Source of the DNA: Paracidovorax wautersii
GTDB lineage: Bacteria; Pseudomonadota; Gammaproteobacteria; Burkholderiales; Burkholderiaceae_C
Direction of reading: 5' to 3'
Assembly (NCBI RefSeq): GCF_900113035.1
Contig: NZ_FONX01000015.1
Span: 78,735-142,734 of the forward strand
Length of the DNA: 64,000 bases
The notes below the pieces were generated by a model. It did not search any database. It saw nothing but the letters and a program-made list of their open reading frames with translations, and had not been told where the DNA came from. A program made the translations under genes and the position numbers. This document shows positions 54,382 to 64,000 of this stretch, piece after piece. Positions within the stretch are counted from its first letter, which is position 1. Every line of letters begins with the position of its first letter.

Positions 54382-54939
54382 TCATCGGCCCTGCAACCCC
54401 GCGAAGAACGCCCCGGCGGCCTGCGGGCGCGCTTCGGGGGCATAGACCACGGCGTGGTAGAGCCGCACCGCGCCACCCTCCGGCCGGGCGAACCACACCG
54501 CATCGGCCGAGACGGGGCGGCCATCGCCGCGCTTCCCGGCCACCTGCAGCCGCACCGATGCCGGCAGGGCCAGCGCGCCCGCCGGAGCGAAGGGCACGGC
54601 CGCTGCCTGGGCTGCCGCCGCAGCGGCCTGGGCCACCTGAAGGCGGGCCAGCACGGCCGCACGCCATTGCAGCAGGGCCGCATCGGCCTGGGCCGGCTCC
54701 GGCGCGGCCATGTGCGAGACGGCGAAGGTCGCGCCGTCCGCATCGCAGCTCCACAGGGCCAGATCGGCCTGCCGGCCTGCGCCCAGCTCCACGGCGCGTA
54801 CCGCATGCTCGGGCTTGCAGGGCAGCAGGGCCGTCATCGCGGCGTCGCCGAGCCGCACCTCGCGCCAGTTCAGCGCCGGGCTGCAGGCGGCCAGCAGCAG
54901 GCAGAACCAGACCAGGAAAACGATGCGGCGCAAGGGCAT
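54382..54939 (-). CDS. putative lipoprotein
   Basis: 185 residues from ATG 54939. A signal peptide with lipobox LAAC (IVFLVWFCLLLAACSPALNW) is followed by a globular domain of unknown type (LLPCKPEHAVRAVELGAGRQ; an Ala-rich helix about 115-135). Function not recognised. It stands between the PTS genes and the divergent thioredoxin gene. Confidence 0.72.
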   Translation of the reverse strand: MPLRRIVFLVWFCLLLAACSPALNWREVRLGDAAMTALLPCKPEHAVRAVELGAGRQADLALWSCDADGATFAVSHMAAPEPAQADAALLQWRAAVLARLQVAQAAAAAAQAAAVPFAPAGALALPASVRLQVAGKRGDGRPVSADAVWFARPEGGAVRLYHAVVYAPEARPQAAGAFFAGLQGR

Positions 54940-55213
54940 GCGCCGGATTATCGGCAGCGCCCCGCGGGCCGCGGCCACGTGGAAACCCACGGGGCGCGCC
55001 GCGAGCCCGATGGCTGATGCAGATCAACCGCAAGGCCCGGCCCGCGCACGGCGGGGTGAACTCGCGGCGCACGATGGCCTCCAATCGGGGCCGTTGCGCC
55101 TGGCCCGACCCGCGGCGCGGCGCTGCGGCACAATCGATACACGACATGCGGTGCGACGCGGCACCGGCCGCAGAGGCCGCCCATCCGCCACCGCCCACCG
55201 GGGAGTCAACAAC

Positions 55214-55717
55214 ATGCGCATCACACATTGGCTGGCAGGCGCCGCGCTGGCGGCCTGCGCCGCCGCTGCGGGCTGGATCGTGCTGGGCACGGGCACCGCA
55301 GCCGCCCCGCCCTCGACCTTCGTCCTGCTGGACGGCTCGCGCCAGACCACGGCCGACCTGCGCGGCAAGGTCACGCTCGTCAACTTCTGGGCCACCAGCT
55401 GCGTGACCTGCGTCGCGGAAATGCCCGAGTTGATCGCCACCTACGACAAGTACAAGGGCCAGGGCTACGACACGCTGGCAGTGGCAATGAGCTACGACCC
55501 GCCCAGCTACGTCGTGAACTTCGCCGACAGCCGCAAGCTGCCCTTCAAGGTCGCCATCGACAACACCGGCGCGATCGCCCAGGCCTGGGGCGACATCAAG
55601 CTCACGCCGTCCACCTTCGTCGTCAACAAGCGCGGCGAGATCGTGAAGAGCTACGTGGGCGCGCCCGACTTCCCCGAACTGCACAAGCTGATCGAACGAC
55701 TGCTGGCCGAGACCTGA
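55214..55717 (+). CDS. thioredoxin-like (TlpA type) periplasmic protein
   Basis: 167 residues with an N-terminal signal anchor (LAGAALAACAAAAGWIVLGT). The thioredoxin fold carries CVTC in NFWATSCVTCVAEMPELIAT (Cys pair about 74-77), and the cis-Pro is in KLTPSTFVVNKRG. TlpA-like reductants deliver electrons in the periplasm, often for cytochrome c maturation. CVTC is less usual than CxPC. Substrate unknown. Confidence 0.88.
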   Translation: MRITHWLAGAALAACAAAAGWIVLGTGTAAAPPSTFVLLDGSRQTTADLRGKVTLVNFWATSCVTCVAEMPELIATYDKYKGQGYDTLAVAMSYDPPSYVVNFADSRKLPFKVAIDNTGAIAQAWGDIKLTPSTFVVNKRGEIVKSYVGAPDFPELHKLIERLLAET

Positions 55718-55814
55718 GCCCGGCAGGCGCCCTCGGGCCTCGCCAGGCCCTGCCGCTACACTGGCAGCTTCTTTCTTCGACGCACGCGGACCTGCTGCAG
55801 CCCGCTCGCATCCC

Positions 55815-56309
55815 GTGGACCAGACGCCTGACGTTTCCCTGATCACGCCCACCCTGCCCGAACACCTGGACGTCGTTCGGGACATCTTCCGTGAATATGC
55901 CGAGTCCCTGGGCGTGGACCTGGCCTTCCAGGACTTCGAAGCCGAACTCGCCGCCCTGCCCGGCGACTACGCGCCGCCGCGCGGCCACCTGCTGCTGGCC
56001 GAAGTGGGCGGCAGCATCGCCGGCTGCTGCGCCCTGCGCCCGCTGGACACGGCGGACTACCCCAACGCCAGCGAGATGAAGCGGCTCTACGTGCGCAAGG
56101 CCTTCCGCGGCTTCGGCCTGGGCCGCCAGCTGGCCGAGGCGACGCTGGACGCCGCGCGCCAGGCGGGCTACGCCTGCGTGCTGCTCGACACGCTGGACGG
56201 CATGGAATCGGCCCGCGCGCTGTATGCGGACCTGGGCTTCGAGGAGATTCCGCCCTACTACTACAACCCGCTGGAGGGTTCGAGCTACCTCAAGGCGGAT
56301 ATTGACTGA
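55815..56309 (+). CDS. GNAT-family N-acetyltransferase
   Basis: 164 residues from a GTG at 55815. The GNAT fold is visible: ASEMKRLYVRKAFRGFGLGR (acetyl-CoA loop R-x-x-G-x-G/A about 96-104), QLAEATLDAARQAGYACVLL, and ALYADLGFEEIPPYY. The acceptor is unknown. A weak ribosome-binding site leaves the exact start uncertain. Confidence 0.85.
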   Translation: MDQTPDVSLITPTLPEHLDVVRDIFREYAESLGVDLAFQDFEAELAALPGDYAPPRGHLLLAEVGGSIAGCCALRPLDTADYPNASEMKRLYVRKAFRGFGLGRQLAEATLDAARQAGYACVLLDTLDGMESARALYADLGFEEIPPYYYNPLEGSSYLKADID

Positions 56310-56413
56310 GATCGCCGCACGGGAGCGGACAGGCCGTGGAACCCGGCTGAACAGGCCCCTTCCAGCCGGCATCAGGCGATATGTGCACGAACAAGGCTGC
56401 AGCGCTTATCCAT

Positions 56414-56441
56414 CAAGCGCATCCAGCTATACAAAACATAG
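56414..56441 (+). repeat. 28-bp dispersed repeat, copy 2 (intergenic)
   Basis: CAAGCGC-N4-AGCTAT-N6-CATAG, the same pattern as 34881-34908. It lies in the gap between the GNAT gene and the peroxiredoxin gene. Confidence 0.55.
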
Positions 56442-56526
56442 CAAATTCCTCAACAGAGCCGTAGATGGCGCGTCGCCGGCAACCCGCAGGCCCGGTATCG
56501 CGTAGGGCGCAACGCCCGAAAAGGAC

Positions 56527-56565
56527 AAAGGCCCCGGCGCGCCTATCAAGCGCTCCGGGGCCTTT
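56527..56565. terminator. hairpin downstream of the peroxiredoxin gene
   Basis: AAAGGCCCCGG and CCGGGGCCTTT (11 bp, perfect) around 17 bases. Symmetric A/T ends let it work on both strands, most directly for the minus-strand peroxiredoxin. Confidence 0.75.
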
Positions 56566-56593
56566 CGTTTCAATGCCGGAGGCTGGCGATCGA

Positions 56594-57100
56594 TCAGCCC
56601 TTGGCTTGGGCCAGCAGCGTGCCGGCGTCGCTCACCTCGAACTTGCCCGGGCCTTCGATGTTCAGCGCCGCGACCTTGCCGTCCTTGACCAGCATCGAAT
56701 AGCGGTTGCTGCGCAGGCCCAGGCCACGGCCCGTCAGGTCCAGCGTCAGGCCCGTGGCCTTGGCGAAGGCGGCATCGCCATCGGCCAGCATGCGCACCTT
56801 GCCGTCGGTCTTCTGGTCACGCGCCCAGGCACCCATCACGAAGGCGTCGTTCACGCTCAGGCACCAGATCTCATCGACGCCGGCAGCCTTGAAGGCATCG
56901 GCCTGCTCCACGTAGCCCGGCACGTGCTTGGCAGAGCAGGTGGGCGTGAAGGCGCCGGGCACCGCGAACAGCGCGATGGTCTTGCCGGCAGCGGCCTGGG
57001 ACACATCGACCGGGTTCGGGCCCAGGCTGCAGCCGCCGCCTTCGACTTCGGAATATTCCATCAGCGTGGCGCTGGGCAGGGTGTCACCGACTTTGATCAT
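56594..57100 (-). CDS. peroxiredoxin (Prx5/type II)
   Basis: 168 residues from ATG 57100 (AAGGAG upstream). The peroxidatic Cys is in PGAFTPTCSAKHVPGYVEQA (about 44-63). MLADGDAAFAKATGLTLDLT and RGLGLRSNRYSMLVKDGKV match the type II peroxiredoxin group. Reduces hydrogen peroxide and organic hydroperoxides with thioredoxin or glutaredoxin as donor. Follows the ribosomal operon after a terminator. Confidence 0.92.
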   Translation of the reverse strand: MIKVGDTLPSATLMEYSEVEGGGCSLGPNPVDVSQAAAGKTIALFAVPGAFTPTCSAKHVPGYVEQADAFKAAGVDEIWCLSVNDAFVMGAWARDQKTDGKVRMLADGDAAFAKATGLTLDLTGRGLGLRSNRYSMLVKDGKVAALNIEGPGKFEVSDAGTLLAQAKG

Positions 57101-57287
57101 TGCAATCTCCTTGAGTTGAGGAATGGGAAGCACACGAAAGAAACGCAGCGCCGGGCCGCAAGGCCTGGGCCATGGGAGGTCCGTCTTCACGGCCGCCTGT
57201 CTCGCCCGCTCCGGCTGATGAAGCCAAGACGACAGACGTGCGTGAGGGCAGAAAAGCAGGCCGTGAAAAAAAGGGCGTCCAGAAACG

Positions 57288-57315
57288 AAAAAACGACCCA
57301 CATTGTGGGTCGTTT
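57288..57315 (-). terminator. terminator of the S10 ribosomal operon
   Basis: On the minus strand: CGACCCAC-AAT-GTGGGTCG followed by TTTTTT. Strong rho-independent signal, about 45 bases after the rpsQ stop codon. Confidence 0.92.
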
Positions 57316-57358
57316 CCAGGGGCCTTGCAGCCATCGGGCCTTGTGGGCCGGCGATGGA

Positions 57359-57628
57359 TCAGAGCAGGCCGGCCTTTTGCACCAGACGGGTCGCAACCCA
57401 GTTCTTGGTCTTGGACAGCGGACGGCTTTCCGTGATTTCGATCGTGTCGCCCAGCTTGTACTCGCCATTTTCGTCATGGGCGTGGTACTTGCTCGACTTG
57501 GCCACGATCTTGCCGTAGAGCTCGTGCTTCACACGACGCTCGACCAGCACGGTCACAGTCTTCTGACGCTTGTCGCTGACCACCTTGCCGATCAAGGTGC
57601 GCTTGAGGGATTTTTTAGCTTCCGTCAT
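57359..57628 (-). CDS. rpsQ: 30S ribosomal protein S17
   Basis: 89 residues; [20 protein letters not shown] and [20 protein letters not shown] are S17 hallmarks. Last gene of the S10 operon here, followed by a terminator instead of rplN. Confidence 0.97.
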   Translation of the reverse strand: MTEAKKSLKRTLIGKVVSDKRQKTVTVLVERRVKHELYGKIVAKSSKYHAHDENGEYKLGDTIEITESRPLSKTKNWVATRLVQKAGLL

Positions 57629-57637
57629 GTTCGCTCC

Positions 57638-57835
57638 TTACTTGGCGGCTTGCTTTTCAGCAAGGATGGTCTTGGCGCGGGCGATATCACGACGGGTGAT
57701 ACGCAGCGTGTTGGTGTTGGCCAGTTGTTGCGTGGCTTTCTGCATACGCAGACCGAAATGGGCCTTTTGCAAGGACTTGATTTCGGCTTCGATGCCGGCA
57801 ACGTCTTTTTGGCGCAGTTCAGCAGCTTTGGTCAT
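57638..57835 (-). CDS. rpmC: 50S ribosomal protein L29
   Basis: 65 residues from ATG 57835; [20 protein letters not shown] and [20 protein letters not shown] match L29. Between rplP and rpsQ. Confidence 0.96.
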   Translation of the reverse strand: MTKAAELRQKDVAGIEAEIKSLQKAHFGLRMQKATQQLANTNTLRITRRDIARAKTILAEKQAAK

Positions 57836-57849
57836 TTCAATTCTCCTGA

Positions 57850-58266
57850 TCAAGCGCCGATCTGACGGGCAACGAACGTGGTGCGCAGCGGCAGCTTGGC
57901 GGCAGCCAGGCGGAACGCTTCGCGGGCGAGTTCTTCGGGAACACCGACGATCTCGAACACCACCTTGCCGGGCTGGATTTCAGCCACGTAATACTCGGGG
58001 TTGCCCTTACCGTTACCCATACGCACTTCTGCGGGCTTGGTAGAGATCGGCTTGTCCGGGAACACGCGGATCCAGATACGGCCGCCACGCTTGACGTGAC
58101 GGGAGATCGCACGACGTGCGGCCTCGATCTGGCGGGCCGTCAGGCGGCCACGGTCCGTGCATTTCAGGCCGAAGTCGCCGAAGGCGACCGAGTTGCCACG
58201 GGTGGCAACGCCGGTGTTACGGCCCTTCTGCTCTTTGCGGTACTTGCGGCGAGCGGGTTGCAGCAT
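57850..58266 (-). CDS. rplP: 50S ribosomal protein L16
   Basis: 138 residues; [20 protein letters not shown] and [20 protein letters not shown] match L16. Part of the peptidyl-transferase region. Confidence 0.97.
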   Translation of the reverse strand: MLQPARRKYRKEQKGRNTGVATRGNSVAFGDFGLKCTDRGRLTARQIEAARRAISRHVKRGGRIWIRVFPDKPISTKPAEVRMGNGKGNPEYYVAEIQPGKVVFEIVGVPEELAREAFRLAAAKLPLRTTFVARQIGA

Positions 58267-58268
58267 CT

Positions 58269-59150
58269 TTATTCTCCTTTGCCGTCCGCTGCTGTAGCGG
58301 GCGCGTCAACCTTGCGAACGCGCTTAACGGCGGTGTTATCGGCGCCACCGGCACCGGCGGGCTTGTCGCTGCCGTCAGCGGGAGCCGCATTGGCACCCAC
58401 GGGACGGCGAGGGCCACGGCCTGCACCGGCACGGTCGCCACCCGGGCGGCCGTCACGGCGCGGACCACGGGGACGGCGCTCTTCTTCAGGGCGCGGCGTC
58501 TCGGCAGCCGGCAGATCGTTGCGGCCCAGCGTGTCGCCCTTATAGACCCACACCTTCACGCCGATCACACCGTAGGTGGTCTTGGCTTCGGAGGTGCCGT
58601 AGTCGATGTCGGCGCGCAGGGTGTGCAGTGGCACACGGCCTTCGCGGTACCACTCGGTACGAGCGATTTCGATACCGTTCAGACGGCCGGACGACATGAT
58701 CTTGATGCCTTGGGCACCCAGACGCATGGCGTTCTGCATCGCACGCTTCATGGCACGGCGGAACATGATCCGCTTTTCCAGCTGCTGCGTGATGCTGTCG
58801 GCGATCAGCTTGGCATCGATTTCGGGCTTGCGCACTTCTTCGATGTTCACTGCGACCGGCACGCCCAGGCGGGAGGCGAGTTCCTTCTTCAGGTTCTCGA
58901 TGTCCTCGCCCTTCTTGCCGATCACCACGCCCGGACGTGCCGAGTAGATGGTGATGCGGGCGTTCTTGGCCGGGCGCTCGATCAGGATGCGCGAGACGGC
59001 GGCGTTCTTGAGCTTGGCCTTCAGGTACTCGCGCACCTTGATGTCTTCGGCCAGCATGCCGGCGAAGTCACGGTTGCTTGCGTACCAGCGGCTGGCCCAG
59101 TTGCGGCTGACCGCCAGGCGGAAGCCGGTAGGATGGATTTTCTGTCCCAT
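58269..59150 (-). CDS. rpsC: 30S ribosomal protein S3 with a C-terminal extension
   Basis: 293 residues from ATG 59150 ([20 protein letters not shown]). The core including the KH domain ([20 protein letters not shown]) ends near residue 220. A further ~70 residues rich in Arg, Pro, Gly and Ala ([20 protein letters not shown] and on) extend beyond E. coli S3 (233). Confidence 0.96.
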   Translation of the reverse strand: MGQKIHPTGFRLAVSRNWASRWYASNRDFAGMLAEDIKVREYLKAKLKNAAVSRILIERPAKNARITIYSARPGVVIGKKGEDIENLKKELASRLGVPVAVNIEEVRKPEIDAKLIADSITQQLEKRIMFRRAMKRAMQNAMRLGAQGIKIMSSGRLNGIEIARTEWYREGRVPLHTLRADIDYGTSEAKTTYGVIGVKVWVYKGDTLGRNDLPAAETPRPEEERRPRGPRRDGRPGGDRAGAGRGPRRPVGANAAPADGSDKPAGAGGADNTAVKRVRKVDAPATAADGKGE

Positions 59151-59164
59151 AGTCTTCCGAGCCC

Positions 59165-59497
59165 TTAGTTGCCGACCGTCACGTACACATGGCACGTGGG
59201 CTTGCTGATGCGATTGCCGCGACCCTTGGCACGCGCGGTGAAGCGCTTGAGCGTGGTGCCTTGTTCGACGTAGATGGTCTTGACCTTCAGTTCGTCGATA
59301 TCGGCGCCGTCGTTGTGCTCGGCGTTGGCGATGGCGGATTCCAGAACCTTCTTGACGATGCCAGCAGCTTTTTTCTGCGTGAACGTCAGGATGTTCAGGG
59401 CTTGGTCAACCTTCTTGCCGCGGATCAGATCTGCGACCAGACGGCCCTTGTCGACCGACAGACGGACGCCCCGGAGGACTGCACGTGTTTCAGACAT
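59165..59497 (-). CDS. rplV: 50S ribosomal protein L22
   Basis: 110 residues; [20 protein letters not shown] and the exit-tunnel hairpin region [20 protein letters not shown] match L22. Confidence 0.97.
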   Translation of the reverse strand: MSETRAVLRGVRLSVDKGRLVADLIRGKKVDQALNILTFTQKKAAGIVKKVLESAIANAEHNDGADIDELKVKTIYVEQGTTLKRFTARAKGRGNRISKPTCHVYVTVGN

Positions 59498-59506
59498 GGT
59501 CGTTCC

Positions 59507-59785
59507 TTACTTCTTCTGGACTTTCTTGTCCGCGGGGTGACCCTTGAAGGTGCGCGTCAGGGCGAATTCGCCCAGCTTGTGGCCCACCATCTGGTCGGTG
59601 ACGTACACCGGCACGTGTTGCTTGCCGTTGTGCACGGCGATGGTCAGACCGATGAACTCGGGCAGAACCATGGAGCGACGCGACCAGGTCTTGACTGGCT
59701 TCTTGTCCTTGGTGGCGATGGCCTTCTCGACCTTAGCCAGCAAGTGGTGGTCAACAAACGGACCCTTTTTGAGAGAACGAGTCAT
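59507..59785 (-). CDS. rpsS: 30S ribosomal protein S19
   Basis: 92 residues; [20 protein letters not shown] and [20 protein letters not shown] match S19. Confidence 0.97.
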   Translation of the reverse strand: MTRSLKKGPFVDHHLLAKVEKAIATKDKKPVKTWSRRSMVLPEFIGLTIAVHNGKQHVPVYVTDQMVGHKLGEFALTRTFKGHPADKKVQKK

Positions 59786-59795
59786 TTGTTATCCC

Positions 59796-60620
59796 TTACT
59801 TCTTGCGGCGCGACACGATCATGACCTGTGTGCGCTTGTTGTTGCGGGTGCGATAACCCTTGGTCAGATTGCCCCAAGGATCGACAGCATGGCGGCCTTC
59901 GCCGGTACGGCCTTCGCCGCCACCGTGCGGGTGATCCACCGGGTTCATGGCGACGCCGCGAACCGTGGGACGAATACCCATCCAGCGCTTCACACCGGCC
60001 TTGCCCAGTTGGCGCAGGCTGTGTTCTTCGTTGGCGACTTCGCCGATCGTGGCGCGGCACTCGATGTGGATCTTGCGCACTTCGCCGGAGCGCATACGCA
60101 CCTGGGCGTACGTGCCTTCACGAGCCAGCAGCGTGGCGGAAGCACCAGCCGAGCGGGCGATCTGAGCACCGGCACCGGGCTTGAGCTCGATGCAGTGGAT
60201 CGTCGAACCCACGGGGATGTTGCGGATCGGCAGCGTGTTGCCGGCGCGGATCGGGGCTTCCGAACCGGACAGCAGCGTTGCGCCGACTTCCAGGCCACGC
60301 GGAGCGATGATGTAGCGACGCTCGCCGTCGGCATAGCACACCAGAGCGATGTGGGCCGTACGGTTCGGGTCGTACTCGATGCGCTCGACCTTGGCGGGGA
60401 TCGCATCCTTGTTGCGCTTGAAGTCCACCACACGGTAGTGGTGCTTGTGGCCACCGCCCTTGTGACGGGTGGTGATGTGACCGTTGTTGTTGCGGCCGGC
60501 CTTCTGGAACTGGGGTTCCAGCAGGGGAGCGTACGCATCACCCTTGTACAGGTGGTCACGCGTGACCTTCACCACGGCACGTTGGCCAGGCGAGGTCGGT
60601 TTCATCTTGATGACTGCCAT
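59796..60620 (-). CDS. rplB: 50S ribosomal protein L2
   Basis: 274 residues; [20 protein letters not shown] with the conserved peptidyl-transferase histidine is near the end. Confidence 0.97.
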   Translation of the reverse strand: MAVIKMKPTSPGQRAVVKVTRDHLYKGDAYAPLLEPQFQKAGRNNNGHITTRHKGGGHKHHYRVVDFKRNKDAIPAKVERIEYDPNRTAHIALVCYADGERRYIIAPRGLEVGATLLSGSEAPIRAGNTLPIRNIPVGSTIHCIELKPGAGAQIARSAGASATLLAREGTYAQVRMRSGEVRKIHIECRATIGEVANEEHSLRQLGKAGVKRWMGIRPTVRGVAMNPVDHPHGGGEGRTGEGRHAVDPWGNLTKGYRTRNNKRTQVMIVSRRKK

Positions 60621-60935
60621 TTATGCGGCCTCCCCGGACAGGTTCAGCTCTTGGCCTTCCTTCAGCGTCACGTAGGCCTTGCGCACGTTGTCGCGGCGAC
60701 CCATCGTCTTGCCAAAGCGCTTGGCCTTGCCTTTGGTGTTCACCACAGAGACGCCCTTGACCTCGACCTTGAACATCAATTCCACAGCGGCCTTGATTTC
60801 GGGCTTGGTAGCGTTCTGCAGCACCTTGAACGTCACAGCGTTGGACTTCTCGGCAACCATGGTGGCCTTTTCGGACACGATGGGAGCGACCAGCACCTGC
60901 ATCAGACGGCCTTCGTCAAACTGGATCGTGCTCAT
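60621..60935 (-). CDS. rplW: 50S ribosomal protein L23
   Basis: 104 residues; [20 protein letters not shown] and [20 protein letters not shown] match L23. Overlaps rplD by four bases. Confidence 0.96.
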   Translation of the reverse strand: MSTIQFDEGRLMQVLVAPIVSEKATMVAEKSNAVTFKVLQNATKPEIKAAVELMFKVEVKGVSVVNTKGKAKRFGKTMGRRDNVRKAYVTLKEGQELNLSGEAA

Positions 60936-61552
60936 GCGAACATCTCCTTGAGTTTGTCGATAGCACCCTTGGTGACGAGCACTTTCTTGTAGTGAACCAG
61001 CGACACGGGATCTGCATAACGCGGTTCGACGATGAACACGTTCTTCAGGTTGCGCGAGGCGAGGTACAGGTTTTCGTCCACTTCATCGGCGATCACCATC
61101 ACCGATTGCAGGTTCATCGCCTTGAACTTGTCGGCGAGCACCTTGGTCTTCGGGCTTTCCAGCTTCAGCGAGTCCACCACGGCCAGACGGCCTTCGCGGG
61201 CCAGCTGCGACAGGATGGCGGCCATGCCGGCGCGGTACATCTTCTTGTTGATCTTCTGCGTGAAGTTTTCTTCAGGCAGGTTCGGGAAGATGCGACCGCC
61301 CCCACGCCACAGAGGCGAGGAGGTCATACCGGCGCGAGCGCGGCCGGTGCCCTTTTGCTTGAACGGCTTCTTGGTCGAGTGCTTGACCTGTTCGCGGTCC
61401 TTCTGGGCGCGGGTGCCTTGGCGGCCGTTGGCCTGGTAGGCGACGACGATCTGGTGAACCAGGTCTTCGTTGTACTCGCGGCCGAACACGGTCTCGGGCG
61501 CGTCGAACTTCGACGCGGCCTGGCCTTGGTCATTCAGGAGTTCGAGCTGCAT
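60932..61552 (-). CDS. rplD: 50S ribosomal protein L4
   Basis: 206 residues; [40 protein letters not shown] match L4. In E. coli L4 autoregulates its operon; whether the leader before rplC does that here is unknown. Shares one base with rplC. Confidence 0.97.
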   Translation of the reverse strand: MQLELLNDQGQAASKFDAPETVFGREYNEDLVHQIVVAYQANGRQGTRAQKDREQVKHSTKKPFKQKGTGRARAGMTSSPLWRGGGRIFPNLPEENFTQKINKKMYRAGMAAILSQLAREGRLAVVDSLKLESPKTKVLADKFKAMNLQSVMVIADEVDENLYLASRNLKNVFIVEPRYADPVSLVHYKKVLVTKGAIDKLKEMFA

Positions 61553-62226
61553 TAGTTCGCTCCTTCAGCGGCTTTGGCCTTGACTGCGGGACGCACCGTC
61601 ACGAAGCCACCCTTGGAGCCCGGAACAGCGCCCTTGATCAAGAGCAGTTGGCGTGCTTCGTCGATACGAATCACGTCGAGATTTTGCGTGGTGACAGTGA
61701 CGTCGCCCAGATGACCCGTCATGCGCTTGCCGGGGAACACGCGACCGGGGTCTTGTGCCATACCGATGGAGCCGGGGACATTGTGCGAACGGCTGTTACC
61801 GTGCGATGCGCGCTGGGAAGCCATGTTGTGGCGCTTGATCGTGCCGGCGTAGCCCTTACCGATCGAGGTGCCTTGCACATCGACCTTCTGGCCCACTGCG
61901 AACACGTCAGCCACGGGCACGGCGGCACCGGCGGCGTACTTGCCGGCGGTTTCAGCGGTGACGCGGAATTCGCGGATGATTTCACCGGCTTCCACACCCG
62001 CCTTGGCGAGGTGACCGGCTTCGGGCTTGGTCACGCGAGATGCCTTGCGCGAACCGAACGTGACCTGCAGGGACACGTAGCCATCGTTCTCTTGGGTTTT
62101 GATCTGGGTCACGCGGTTGTTGGACACATCCACCACCGTGACGGGCACTGCGTCCCCGTCATCGGTGAACAGACGCATCATGCCCACCTTGCGGCCCAGC
62201 AACCCCAGGGAGTTGCTCAGACTCAT
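61552..62226 (-). CDS. rplC: 50S ribosomal protein L3
   Basis: 224 residues; [20 protein letters not shown] and [20 protein letters not shown] match L3. First gene after the internal promoter at 62386-62414. Confidence 0.97.
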   Translation of the reverse strand: MSLSNSLGLLGRKVGMMRLFTDDGDAVPVTVVDVSNNRVTQIKTQENDGYVSLQVTFGSRKASRVTKPEAGHLAKAGVEAGEIIREFRVTAETAGKYAAGAAVPVADVFAVGQKVDVQGTSIGKGYAGTIKRHNMASQRASHGNSRSHNVPGSIGMAQDPGRVFPGKRMTGHLGDVTVTTQNLDVIRIDEARQLLLIKGAVPGSKGGFVTVRPAVKAKAAEGAN

Positions 62227-62385
62227 TGGTTTTCTCCAAAACTTTCACCGCTCCGACTTCAATTGGCCAAAGCGTTTGCACGGGCGAAAAAGCACCTTGC
62301 GGGCTTGACCGGCGTGCGCGAAAGAAGGTTGATAAAACTCCGCCCATCCGCCCCTCAAAAGGAGCCAGAAAAAGCGAAGCCACAA

Positions 62386-62414
62386 AGTATAACGCGGACT
62401 GCCTTTTCAGGCAA
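62386..62414 (-). promoter_or_regulatory. sigma70-like promoter of the rplC operon within a hairpin
   Basis: On the minus strand: -35 TTGCCT (62414-62409), 17-base spacer, -10 TATACT (62391-62386). The spacer and -35 sit inside the inverted repeat 62391-62423. Transcription would start about 150 bases before rplC. Confidence 0.72.
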
Positions 62415-62423
62415 GTCCGCGTT
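62391..62423. repeat. long inverted repeat in the rpsJ-rplC gap
   Basis: AACGCGGACTGCCT pairs with AGGC-A-AGTCCGCGTT around TTTC, a 14-bp stem with one bulged base. It overlaps the promoter and may also end the upstream tuf-rpsJ transcript, though no T-run follows. Confidence 0.75.
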
Positions 62424-62491
62424 GGATGGCCGCCCCACGCATCGCTGCGGCGGCGGCCAAAGGCGCCTTGCGGCACCTGCGCTGCGATGGA

Positions 62492-62803
62492 TTACTGCAG
62501 CTTGATCTCGACGTCCACGCCAGCCGGCAGGTCGAGCTTCATCAGGGCGTCGACCGTCTTGTCGGTCGGGTCCACGATGTCCATCAGACGCTGGTGGGTG
62601 CGGATTTCCAGCTGGTCGCGCGAGGTCTTGTTGACGTGCGGCGAGCGCAGGATGTCGAAGCGCTTCATGCGGGTCGGCAGGGGCACGGGGCCCTTGACGA
62701 TGGCGCCGGTGCGCTTGGCGGTGTCAACGATTTCGGCGGCGGACTGGTCGATCAGCTTGTAATCGAAAGCCTTCAGGCGGATACGGATCTTTTGCTTGGA
62801 CAT
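62492..62803 (-). CDS. rpsJ: 30S ribosomal protein S10
   Basis: 103 residues from ATG 62803; [20 protein letters not shown] and [20 protein letters not shown] match S10 (NusE). It follows tuf closely and is separated from rplC by 265 bases with their own promoter. Confidence 0.97.
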   Translation of the reverse strand: MSKQKIRIRLKAFDYKLIDQSAAEIVDTAKRTGAIVKGPVPLPTRMKRFDILRSPHVNKTSRDQLEIRTHQRLMDIVDPTDKTVDALMKLDLPAGVDVEIKLQ

Positions 62804-62827
62804 GGCTGATTCCTTCTTGCTCAACGA

Positions 62828-64000
<1,173 letters not shown>

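Overview
The window looks like a chromosome segment from a high-GC betaproteobacterium of the Comamonadaceae (Acidovorax/Paracidovorax-like). This rests on gene content and order (VanAB, the split S10 ribosomal operon ending at rpsQ, an atpIBEFHAGDC operon, the LemA/TPM cluster, and EIIA-HPr-EI without a sugar permease) and on general protein character. No database search was run, so the genus is an inference.

Left chromosomal part (1-12.2 kb): a phosphonate catabolism pair (FAD oxidoreductase remnant at the window edge, then PhnX), a chemoreceptor, a cyclopropane-fatty-acid cluster (FAD oxidoreductase, DUF1365, Cfa), a MarR regulator followed by vanillate O-demethylase VanA/VanB with a perfect palindromic operator in front of vanA, and a TetR regulator with an MFS exporter flanked by two related operator-like sites.

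Integrated element (12,220-24,279): about 12 kb bounded by a 48-bp direct repeat of the 3' end of a tRNA-Arg(CCG) gene. It is a decayed plasmid integrated in the chromosome. It carries a tyrosine integrase with paired arm-type sites at both ends, a low-GC two-gene cassette of unknown function, a frameshifted HTH gene, a plasmid RepA with an iteron-type origin (22-bp iterons, DnaA boxes, 12-bp repeats), a TraK-like protein, a sequence closely resembling the IncP (RP4) oriT, the first third of an IncP-type relaxase, trbJ-trbK-trbL, and toxin-antitoxin debris. The two-gene cassette (13,461-15,694) is the best candidate for an undescribed system: a protein with a DGQHR/DUF262-like motif coupled to a protein whose C-terminus carries a HEPN-type R-x4-H RNase signature, in the cargo position next to the integrase.

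Right chromosomal part (24.2-64 kb): an AcrR-type repressor divergent from an RND tripartite efflux operon; a cytochrome c; a YheT-type hydrolase cluster; LemA plus two TPM-domain proteins; the complete ATP synthase operon (minus strand); DUF493-lipB-lipA; a SiaABCD-type signalling operon with an extra EAL phosphodiesterase gene; regulatory PTS genes; a thioredoxin, a GNAT protein and a peroxiredoxin; then the S10 ribosomal operon (rpsQ back to rplC), rpsJ and the start-truncated tuf gene at the window edge. The S10 genes have their own sigma70-like promoter between rpsJ and rplC and a terminator after rpsQ.
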